From Fidelibacterota bacterium (lineage in GTDB: Bacteria; Fidelibacterota; Marinisomatia; Marinisomatales; TCS55), in NCBI GenBank assembly GCA_004124385.1, contig SCKN01000005.1, positions 1 to 64,000 of the forward strand: a DNA stretch of 64,000 bases. The letters run 5' to 3'. Position 1 is the stretch's first letter. Each line of letters opens with the position of its first letter. The notes under the pieces are model-generated. The model was given only the letters and a program-made list of their open reading frames with translations, did no database searches and had not been told where the DNA came from. Positions 35,140 to 42,579 of the stretch are shown here, in pieces. The position numbers and the translations under genes were made by a program.

Positions 35140-35559
35140 TTAAATAGTGAATGTCAATAATCCCAGTATAACCAAAATGAAATAACCAACCAATACGGCC
35201 GCTCCCTCATAATCCTTGGCAATTCGCTGTCCAAAAAAGAGCATTAGAAAATTAACTCCTGATATGGTTAAGCCATACATCAGCCAAAGAGAACATTCTC
35301 CGAATAACACCATCAAAGCACCTATACCACATAATAAACCACCTGCTAATTCAAGTAGTGTAACGACTGTTAACATGATAGGAACACTACTGCTTAAAAA
35401 GGTTTTACTGAAATGGCCCATCAGCCAATCCATATTTCCTTTGCGGTCGGTTATTTTATCCAAACCGGATTGAACTAAAGCAGCAGCAATAAAAAATCCA
35501 ATTAATGATTGAATAATAGTTAAAATTGAGACTTCACACCCAAAACATGTTATCATCAT
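35140..35559 (-). CDS. DoxX-family membrane protein
   Basis: This 139-residue protein has four hydrophobic helices in the DoxX arrangement: LIGFFIAAALVQSGLDKITD in helix 1, LLELAGGLLCGIGALMVLFG in helices 2-3 and a C-terminal YFILVILGLLTFTI. The family includes quinone-linked or redox-stress membrane proteins, but its function here is unknown. Its start overlaps the end of the plsC-like gene by four bases. Confidence 0.75.
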   Translation of the reverse strand: MMITCFGCEVSILTIIQSLIGFFIAAALVQSGLDKITDRKGNMDWLMGHFSKTFLSSSVPIMLTVVTLLELAGGLLCGIGALMVLFGECSLWLMYGLTISGVNFLMLFFGQRIAKDYEGAAVLVGYFILVILGLLTFTI

Positions 35560-36281
35560 TTTATTCCTTCACTTTTGTTATCTATTAATTGTTGAATTTT
35601 TTCTCGTAGATGAGCTCTGAGTGTATCAATATCCAAAGATTTATATTGATTTGCAGTTATGGGCTCTCCAAAACGAATAGTCAGTATGCCTGGAGATAGC
35701 CGCCAGTCCGTTTTTTTCTTTGCTTCATACGCACCCATCAACGCTACGGGAACTATCGTTACACCCGTATTCAAGGCAACATGAAAAGGTCCTTTTTTAA
35801 ATTCCCCAAGTTGGCCTGATAACGTTCGGGTACCTTCCGGAGAAATAATAAATGAGATTCCTTTCCGAATAGCTTCTTCTGCTTTATCTAAACTATAGAT
35901 AGCTTTTGTTAATTTATCCCGTTTGATAGGAATGGCGCCATGGCGCCTTGCAAGGGTTCCCCAAATAGGGTAAGAAAATTGATATTCAGCACCCACAGCA
36001 GTAATATAATGTTTAACTGAACCACCTAACATAAATGCATCCATTAATGACTCATGATTAAACAGATAGAGATATGGTTGGCCGTTTTTGTCTGGCCGCC
36101 GACCTTCCACTTTTAGCCATTGTCCCCCTGCTAATAACATCAATCTGCATACTATGTTTGCTACAGGGTATAATTGGGTGGGCTTGAAAATAAAGGTTAA
36201 CAGTATATATATAAATGCTCCTAAAACAAATACTGTTAATGCCAAAGGCCATAATATGATAGATACGATAGTTCTAAACAT
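35556..36281 (-). CDS. plsC: 1-acyl-glycerol-3-phosphate acyltransferase (PlsC family)
   Basis: It is likely to convert lysophosphatidic acid to phosphatidic acid. An N-terminal membrane helix (about 5-32) precedes the acyltransferase domain with the HX4D motif in FNHESLMDAF, PIKRDK and the glycerol-phosphate-binding SPEGTRT. The length of 241 is standard. It overlaps mutY by eight bases. The family is large, so a different lysolipid acceptor is possible. Confidence 0.88.
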   Translation of the reverse strand: MFRTIVSIILWPLALTVFVLGAFIYILLTFIFKPTQLYPVANIVCRLMLLAGGQWLKVEGRRPDKNGQPYLYLFNHESLMDAFMLGGSVKHYITAVGAEYQFSYPIWGTLARRHGAIPIKRDKLTKAIYSLDKAEEAIRKGISFIISPEGTRTLSGQLGEFKKGPFHVALNTGVTIVPVALMGAYEAKKKTDWRLSPGILTIRFGEPITANQYKSLDIDTLRAHLREKIQQLIDNKSEGIK

Positions 36282-37353
36282 GCCAACCTTGTTTATTCAG
36301 AATAGAAAATAGTTTATGATTAGCCTTAGGGAAAGGTAAATCCTTTATTTGAACAGGCTTTATCCACCTATAAGGTTGAGTCGTTTTTATAATTGTGTTG
36401 TTTTTTGAAACACAATGGAATGTTGTCATATGAATGGAAAAGTGACTATAAACATGTTTTATACTGCCAATTTTTGATTTCACATTTACCTCTAAACCGC
36501 ATTCTTCTTTTATTTCTCTAATCAGAGCCTCACTCTGGCTTTCACCATTTTTCATTTTTCCACCGGGGAATTCCCACAATCCACCCAAATGGTTCATCTC
36601 GTTGCGTTGGAGAATTAAAAATTGATCGTGGTCCCAGATTATACCCGTGACTACATCATAGTTAGGGATGGGTTTGTTCTGTTTAGGAGTTGGATAAGAT
36701 TCAGGTAAATTTGTTTTGGTTGCTCTACATGAATTTTCTAAAGGACATTTATAACAATGGGCTTGATTTGGCTTACAAATTTGACTTCCAATATCCATGA
36801 GCGCCTGATTTATATCCCCAGGTGATCCAAACTTCATCCACTTACAAATATGATTATAAATAACTTTTTTATTATAGCGTGATAATGTTTTTTTCTTCAT
36901 AAACCTAGACAAAACACGCATAATATTACCATCCAAGGCAGGATAAGATTTATCGTGAACAATAGATAAAACAGCGGCTGCAATATATTCACCCACACCA
37001 GGCATTTTTATAAAAGCATGAAAATCAGTAGGAACTTTTCCTTTATAATCAGACAAAACAATATCACATGCTTTCTTAAAATTCCTACATCGATTATAAT
37101 ATCCCAGGCCTTCCCATATTTTCAATAAATCACCTTCGGCTGCATGAGCAACATCTTTTAATGTAGGATATTTATTAAGCCATTTCTTATAATAGGGTAT
37201 AACTGTATCAACCTGAGTTTGTTGAAGCATTATTTCAGACAACCATATTTTATACGGATCCTTCGAATGTCTCCAGGGGAGATCTCTTTTATGTTTACTG
37301 TACCATGTTATAAGCTGTTCAGTTATTTTATTTGTATTATACATATTATTCAT
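36274..37353 (-). CDS. mutY: A/G-specific adenine DNA glycosylase
   Basis: It removes adenine mispaired with 8-oxoguanine. The glycosylase domain has LSEIMLQQTQVDTV with the catalytic Glu, the helix-hairpin-helix MPGVGEYIAAAV and the catalytic Asp in ALDGNIMRV. The Fe-S loop Cys ligands are in CKPNQAHCYKCPLENSC. The C-terminal half is a NUDIX-like domain that keeps a Nudix box (GGKMKNGESQSEALIREIKE) and recognises the oxidised base. The length of 359 is normal. It overlaps the MarR gene by eight bases. Confidence 0.95.
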   Translation of the reverse strand: MNNMYNTNKITEQLITWYSKHKRDLPWRHSKDPYKIWLSEIMLQQTQVDTVIPYYKKWLNKYPTLKDVAHAAEGDLLKIWEGLGYYNRCRNFKKACDIVLSDYKGKVPTDFHAFIKMPGVGEYIAAAVLSIVHDKSYPALDGNIMRVLSRFMKKKTLSRYNKKVIYNHICKWMKFGSPGDINQALMDIGSQICKPNQAHCYKCPLENSCRATKTNLPESYPTPKQNKPIPNYDVVTGIIWDHDQFLILQRNEMNHLGGLWEFPGGKMKNGESQSEALIREIKEECGLEVNVKSKIGSIKHVYSHFSIHMTTFHCVSKNNTIIKTTQPYRWIKPVQIKDLPFPKANHKLFSILNKQGWHV

Positions 37354-37771
37354 GTTTCATTAACATTTTTGAAAGTGTCCAGTGAAATGAAGACAATATT
37401 TCTTTAACCTCATCCCGATCTTCTACGGCTATTGATTCATAAACCATGTCCCCATAATAATCGATGCGGTCTTCAATTTTATTCTGAATGGCTTCACCTT
37501 TTTGAGTAAGTCCTAATAATGTAATACGCTTATCAATAGTGTTTTTTGTTTTAAAAACCCAATCGCGCCTAATCAAAACATCAACCAAGCGAGTGAGAGT
37601 GCTATTATCCACACCTATTTGTTGAGCTAAAGAAGTCATATCAATGCTTTCGTTTGGTATACACGATATGAGTAATATCTGTGAGAGAGTTAGTTCACTA
37701 TCCACAATTTTTGATCTGAATAAGCGCTGCAGATCTAAAAGGAATAATTTAAGAAGTTCACCAAATTCCAT
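37346..37771 (-). CDS. MarR-family transcriptional regulator
   Basis: This 141-residue winged-helix regulator has a recognition region with IGVDNSTLTRLVDVLIRRDW and the wing that follows (KTKNTIDKRITLLGLT), both typical of MarR. It is the first gene of a run with mutY, plsC and doxX, so it may control itself and DNA-repair or membrane genes. The ligand is unknown. Confidence 0.88.
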   Translation of the reverse strand: MEFGELLKLFLLDLQRLFRSKIVDSELTLSQILLISCIPNESIDMTSLAQQIGVDNSTLTRLVDVLIRRDWVFKTKNTIDKRITLLGLTQKGEAIQNKIEDRIDYYGDMVYESIAVEDRDEVKEILSSFHWTLSKMLMKHE

Positions 37772-37808
37772 ACTTGTATATTACAAATAATATAGTGATA
37801 AAACAATA

Positions 37809-38138
37809 TTAGCTTATTTTTGCTCCATTTTGGATAGGTTTATCCAAAACAAGCAGCATAATACCTCCTTCGTGTCCATCCACACCAAGAATAAGGACCT
37901 CTGATGTATAAGATGCAATTTTCTTTGGAGGAAAATTCACAATAGCTACAACTTGTTCTTTCAATAAATCATCAGAAGAATAATGTTCCGTTACTTGAGC
38001 GCTGGATTGTTTTATACCAAACCCTCCAAAATCAATTTTAAGTTTAAAGGCTGGTTTTTCTGCTTCAGAAAATTCATCTACAGAAATAATCGTCCCCACT
38101 CGTAATTCCACTTTCTTAAAATCGTTTATATTAATCAT
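37809..38138 (-). CDS. csaA: CsaA-like tRNA-binding-domain protein
   Basis: This 109-residue OB-fold protein consists of a single tRNA-binding (EMAP II-like) domain, with the family strand KKVELRVGTIISVDE near the N-terminus, VVAIVNFPPKKI in the middle and GVDGHEGGIMLL near the end. CsaA has been described as a secretion-related chaperone and also binds tRNA-like structures. It stands between the lipase gene and the MarR gene. Confidence 0.9.
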   Translation of the reverse strand: MININDFKKVELRVGTIISVDEFSEAEKPAFKLKIDFGGFGIKQSSAQVTEHYSSDDLLKEQVVAIVNFPPKKIASYTSEVLILGVDGHEGGIMLLVLDKPIQNGAKIS

Positions 38139-38254
38139 AATATCATTTTACATATTTATCTATCAAATCAAAAATATATTTATGAAGCACTTTCCTTTGG
38201 TTGGCAAAAACATTGGATTTGTTAAATATAATGGAAATTGCTTCAGGATCATTT

Positions 38255-39481
38255 TCATTCTTTATGAATAGGGAGAGAAGATAACAACCTACAATGGCGA
38301 TCTAAAAATTTTAACATTTCTTTAATATCTTCTTCAACTTCGAGACCGTGACCAAGAGGAGATTTATGGTCCATATTTATTGTTTTAATATGATACCATT
38401 GCCCTGGAATTAATAATTCATCTAAACGGTATTCTGCGATAGGATCAGCTCCATTTAAACCACTTGTAGGACCATATTGAGAAACTGTATTCACTATACC
38501 GTCATTTTGAAACCAGGTAGAATCCGTAGCAGAGCCATCAGCCCAATATGCTTTATTTCGACCCATCGCCCGTGCATTAGCACGTAAAATCAAGCTCATA
38601 GTTTCGTTGGGCACATGAAATCCACTAGAACTATCCAATCGCGTATTTGCAGTAGAAAATGAAAAATAATATATATTCGAATTGGCAGGGGCTATGGTAT
38701 TTAATTCGCGCGCGCCTTCTATACTGATATCCCATGCGCACATATTTTTTGTACCCCAGGCTTTATGTTCTCGCATGCGCCTGTAATAAGCGGCCCACGT
38801 TTCTTCTTCTTGTTTATCAAAACCCCATTGCTGAAGATCAAAATCATAAAAATTATTTCCCACCACTGCAGCAATGCCAATAATATCCTGCAGAAAAGGA
38901 ATTCCTTTTGTAATTATATTTGAAAGAGTTGTCCCATCGTGAGGAGTGGAAATTGATGTGATGGAACGAATCCAACCTTCATGTATTTTACTCATTATAA
39001 CGCTGGTTTCAGGAATCAATTCTTCCTCGTCCTGATATATTACATTTTCTAATAAATATTGCAGCATCCTAGCAGTTTGCCCGCCCATACTGTGTCCGAT
39101 AATATGTATCGGATGCTCTTTATCCCATTGCGGATATAACCCAACAAATATTTTTTCTGGAGGTTTTTGTATCAATCCATATTTTTCTGAATGGTTTTGA
39201 CCGTAATCAACTTGACCGCCTTTAATCTGATAAAATAATTCTACCGCACGATCCCAATTGGAAGAAACTGGCCCAACAGATGTTGTAAATACTTCAAAAC
39301 CTTCTTGGCGAAGATAGGCTTCATAATCATTTTTACCTCCCCAATATTTATACCCGGACATTTCATTACTTCCCCAGCCCATAAAACCATGGACAAGAAT
39401 AATGGGGTAGTTATTTTCTGCAAAAAGTAACGTGAAAAGAAAAAAGAAGGGGAGCCCTTTTCGTATAAAATAACAGATCAA
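38255..39481 (-). CDS. Secreted triacylglycerol lipase-like alpha/beta hydrolase
   Basis: This 408-residue exported hydrolase has a signal peptide (about 1-21), then NNYPIILVHGFMGWG (oxyanion region) and the nucleophile elbow GHSMGGQ, with a later SISTPHDGTTLS. The segment order and the large lid resemble the staphylococcal/Geobacillus family I.5 lipases. The start is TTG at 39481. An ATT at 39499 directly after the upstream stop codons is an alternative, with no Shine-Dalgarno sequence. The stop is at 38255, but an overlapping frame continues open to 38145 (see findings). Confidence 0.85.
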   Translation of the reverse strand: MICYFIRKGLPFFFLFTLLFAENNYPIILVHGFMGWGSNEMSGYKYWGGKNDYEAYLRQEGFEVFTTSVGPVSSNWDRAVELFYQIKGGQVDYGQNHSEKYGLIQKPPEKIFVGLYPQWDKEHPIHIIGHSMGGQTARMLQYLLENVIYQDEEELIPETSVIMSKIHEGWIRSITSISTPHDGTTLSNIITKGIPFLQDIIGIAAVVGNNFYDFDLQQWGFDKQEEETWAAYYRRMREHKAWGTKNMCAWDISIEGARELNTIAPANSNIYYFSFSTANTRLDSSSGFHVPNETMSLILRANARAMGRNKAYWADGSATDSTWFQNDGIVNTVSQYGPTSGLNGADPIAEYRLDELLIPGQWYHIKTINMDHKSPLGHGLEVEEDIKEMLKFLDRHCRLLSSLPIHKE

Positions 39482-39502
39482 GGATAAACGTCTAAAAATT
39501 TA

Positions 39503-40873
39503 TTAATCAGTATAATAATAGCCGAAGAGAATCATCATTTCATCTTCGCCCAATAATCCAAACCGAAGAGTTTTATCGGTCCAATTATCGTATGTAGCAT
39601 TCAATTTCAATCCTTCACCCGCTTCCAACGTTATGGGAGGATCTAGATCAAGGATTGGGGGGTGTTCCCAATCGTAGGCAAAATAAACTAGCTCGCCATC
39701 CCGATCACCGCCAACAATTTCCACGGAGAACTCTAGCAAATGTTCATGAGCATGGGAGAACAATTGGAATATATGTATGCGCTCACCTACAGAAATAGTA
39801 TGCTCTAGTGTTGTTATTTCGTGAGGAGGCAATTCAAAATCTGTTTTATTTATAAACATTACTTGTGCTTCGTGTTCTACTTCTGATGGATCAGCAAAAT
39901 AAATATTAGTGTAGACTTCTCCAATTTGCACTTCATCCGTTCTATTTATATAGTGGGAGTTTTGATCTAACCCATTATTTATATCCACCTTTAATGCGAC
40001 TCCTGGAGGGAAATGATAATTCATATATGGCCATTGTGTGCCGGCAAAATAAACATGGTAAGAGGTAATCGCTAGATTGTTTATTAGATAGTTGCCATTG
40101 GCATCCCGATAGTCTCTATACTCACCTGGATCAGGAACAAGCATCGGAGGGACAACATTTGTGAAAGTATATAAAATAAAATGGTGGCTACCTGAGCGCA
40201 TAGAAATTTCATATTGTTTAATATAAACCTCATCTAATGTATCAATATTCACGAAGTTTAAAAATTCGCGTTCATAATGAGGCTGTACTTCAAAAGGGCC
40301 TACGTGCACTTGAATACCATTTTCCGGAGGGGTTAGAGGGGCAAATTCAACTTCTACAAAACGAGTTGTGTCATCAAATAATGAAGAATCAGCCACAACT
40401 CCCGTTTCAGGTGCTCCTGCTACAATCCATTGTCGAATAAATTCTAACTGCCCATTGGTTAAATAAGGCATTCCCAACGGCATCAATGAGCCATAATGAG
40501 GGTGTTCACCATAAAAGTGCTCTTTATCGGGTGCATTTATTTTTTCCCACAAAAAACTTTTATACAAACTGCTTAAACCTTCTGTGCCCAATCTTTCTAG
40601 ATTATTATCCAACGCACTTTGATTGTTTACTGGATGATTCATAAGCTGATCATACGCCACATCAGAGGTCAGTAATAAATCGGATTGATTTGCAAAGGAT
40701 GTGCCAACTGTATGACAGTCAACACAGTTTGAAGCAAAAATATCTTCTTGTACAATTTTCCACGAATCACGGCCAATAACAGTTTGGTCTTTTTCTTTTG
40801 GTTTATCAACCGCATCGTCACAACCGAAAATCAGAATTATTAAAACTGTTAATATTATTTTTATTGTATTCAT
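39503..40873 (-). CDS. Lipoprotein with haem c motif and copper monooxygenase-like domains
   Basis: A lipoprotein signal (MNTIKIILTV, lipobox IFGC) precedes one CxxCH haem c motif (CVDCH, about 35 residues after the lipid Cys). The C-terminal half resembles the two copper domains of type II ascorbate-dependent monooxygenases (PHM/DBM fold). It has a His-His pair in SGSHHFILYTF, HxH in SHAHEHLLEFSV and a Met in the GEDEMMILFGYYY strand. It probably hydroxylates or oxidises a small organic substrate at the cell surface with electrons from the haem. The start was chosen at 40873 to give a compact lipoprotein signal; an ATG at 40888 is possible. Confidence 0.72.
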   Translation of the reverse strand: MNTIKIILTVLIILIFGCDDAVDKPKEKDQTVIGRDSWKIVQEDIFASNCVDCHTVGTSFANQSDLLLTSDVAYDQLMNHPVNNQSALDNNLERLGTEGLSSLYKSFLWEKINAPDKEHFYGEHPHYGSLMPLGMPYLTNGQLEFIRQWIVAGAPETGVVADSSLFDDTTRFVEVEFAPLTPPENGIQVHVGPFEVQPHYEREFLNFVNIDTLDEVYIKQYEISMRSGSHHFILYTFTNVVPPMLVPDPGEYRDYRDANGNYLINNLAITSYHVYFAGTQWPYMNYHFPPGVALKVDINNGLDQNSHYINRTDEVQIGEVYTNIYFADPSEVEHEAQVMFINKTDFELPPHEITTLEHTISVGERIHIFQLFSHAHEHLLEFSVEIVGGDRDGELVYFAYDWEHPPILDLDPPITLEAGEGLKLNATYDNWTDKTLRFGLLGEDEMMILFGYYYTD

Positions 40874-40926
40874 AAGCGGTGAGAGCATAGATATTCTATT
40901 TCATTTTTCCAAGAATCTTTAACTAA

Positions 40927-40957
40927 AACAAACCCCCCGCAAAGCGGGGGTTTGTTT
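40927..40957 (-). terminator. Strong terminator after glnA
   Basis: AACAAACCCCCCGC and GCGGGGGTTTGTT pair around an AAA loop. The stem is GC-rich, flanked by AACAAA and TTTGTTT. It lies 25 bases after the glutamine synthetase stop on the minus strand. Confidence 0.85.
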
Positions 40958-40981
40958 ATTAATATAAGAGGATCAAATTAA

Positions 40982-41992
40982 CTAATCACAACACGTTTCT
41001 ATCAAGGCTGCGCAGACTAAATAAGGATCCATGTTGGCAGATGGCCGACGGTCTTCTAAATACCCGTATCCATCTTTGGCTGTGGCCATGGGTATACGTA
41101 TAGAAGCACCACGGTCACTCACCCCATATCGAAATTCGGAAATTGAACACGTTTCGTGAAGTCCAGTTAAGCGCTCCTCATTATGCGCTCCATACACAGC
41201 AATATGTTCATCATGTTTTTTTCCTAATGCCTCACAGGCGGCTTCAATTACTTTAATTCCACCACTTTCTCGCATGGATTTTGTACTGAAATTGGTGTGT
41301 GCACCGGCACCGTTCCAATCACCCTTGACAGGCTTTGGATGAAGGGTGGCATTAACACCGTATTCTTCAGCAATACGATATAATAACCAGCGGGCTAACC
41401 ATAGTTGATCCCCCGCATCTGTTGCACCTACAGGCCCGATCTGAAATTCCCATTGACCAGGCATAACTTCAGCATTAATACCTGAAAATTCTATTCCAGC
41501 TTCTAAGCAGGCTTCCATATGATCTTCAACGATATCACGGCCAAATACTTCATCGGCACCCACACCGCAATAAAATGGGCCTTGAGGGGCCGGATAACCA
41601 CCTTCAGGCCATCCCAATGGAGAACGTCCTACAAAAAATGTATATTCTTGCTCAATGCCAAACCAAGGTTCATGATGTTTAAACTTTTCTGCGATTTCCG
41701 CTAACCTCGCCCGAGTATTCGATTCATGGACAGACCCATCTGGTTGGCGGACTTCATTCATTACCAGAATATCATCTTCACCTCGAATAGGATCTTTTAT
41801 ATAATATACAGGAACAAGCAAACAATCACTATCGTTTCCTACGGCCTGCATTGTACTCGACCCATCAAAGCTCCATTCGGGGATATCCTCTAAACTGGTA
41901 ACCGGACCCTCAAGTACCTTGGTTTTAGATCTGAGTTTAGATGTCGGTTTATGACCATCTATCCATATGTATTCTGCTTTTACTTTTCCCAT
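40982..41992 (-). CDS. glnA: Glutamine synthetase type II (GSII, eukaryotic type)
   Basis: It forms glutamine from glutamate and ammonia. At 336 residues it is far shorter than GSI. It has the GSII beta-grasp start (AEYIWIDG, EWSFDGSSTMQA), WFGIEQEYTFF, AEVMPGQWEFQIGP, and GAGAHTNFSTKSMR for the metal and ATP site. It ends SANMDPYLVCAALIE. GSII is common in eukaryotes, some actinobacteria, rhizobia and Bacteroidetes-group bacteria. The Lrp/AsnC gene lies just 14 bases upstream and may control it. Confidence 0.94.
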   Translation of the reverse strand: MGKVKAEYIWIDGHKPTSKLRSKTKVLEGPVTSLEDIPEWSFDGSSTMQAVGNDSDCLLVPVYYIKDPIRGEDDILVMNEVRQPDGSVHESNTRARLAEIAEKFKHHEPWFGIEQEYTFFVGRSPLGWPEGGYPAPQGPFYCGVGADEVFGRDIVEDHMEACLEAGIEFSGINAEVMPGQWEFQIGPVGATDAGDQLWLARWLLYRIAEEYGVNATLHPKPVKGDWNGAGAHTNFSTKSMRESGGIKVIEAACEALGKKHDEHIAVYGAHNEERLTGLHETCSISEFRYGVSDRGASIRIPMATAKDGYGYLEDRRPSANMDPYLVCAALIETCCD

Positions 41993-42006
41993 GACTTTTC
42001 CCTTTG

Positions 42007-42471
42007 TTATGTGTTATTTATTGAAGTTAAATCCAAATCAAACCCTTCTTTATACGTACTCATAATCACAGACGTATGGGTCCTAATCACTCCAGGCCAG
42101 GATTGTATTTGTCGGAGGAGTTTCTCAAGGTCTGAAGAGTTTCTCACCATCACTTTTAGCATATGACTCCCATCTCCCGTAACGGAATGACACTCCATAA
42201 CAGCTGGTTGATTTATCGCCTTTTGTATAATTTCTTCATAATGTTCAGAGGATGAGCTAACTACGGCAATATATGCAGAAAGGTTGAACCCCAATTCCTT
42301 TGCATTTAATTTTGCTGTAAATGATTCGATAATACCATTATCTGATAGTTTTTTGATACGTTCGGATACGGCTGGTACTGACATCTCTACTCGATCGGCG
42401 ATTTCACTGGCCGTTGTTCGCGAATTTTTCTGTAGAATAGTGAGGATTTGAAAATCTTTTGAATCAAACAT
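42007..42471 (-). CDS. Lrp/AsnC-family transcriptional regulator
   Basis: It has an N-terminal HTH (DFQILTILQKNSRTTASEIA, then SVPAVSERIKKLSDNG) and a C-terminal RAM ligand-binding domain with VTGDGSHMLKVMVRN. Members of this family respond to amino acids. It lies immediately upstream of, and co-directional with, the GSII gene, so glutamine or leucine control of nitrogen assimilation is plausible. The ATG at 42471 is preferred to the TTG at 42480. Confidence 0.9.
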   Translation of the reverse strand: MFDSKDFQILTILQKNSRTTASEIADRVEMSVPAVSERIKKLSDNGIIESFTAKLNAKELGFNLSAYIAVVSSSSEHYEEIIQKAINQPAVMECHSVTGDGSHMLKVMVRNSSDLEKLLRQIQSWPGVIRTHTSVIMSTYKEGFDLDLTSINNT

Positions 42472-42579
42472 TAACAACAAATTATAATAATATATAACTG
42501 TAAAACAATAATATTTTAATATATACCCAAATAAACCTAATAATTTTAACTATTCAATTTATAATATGTCCAAAATTAT

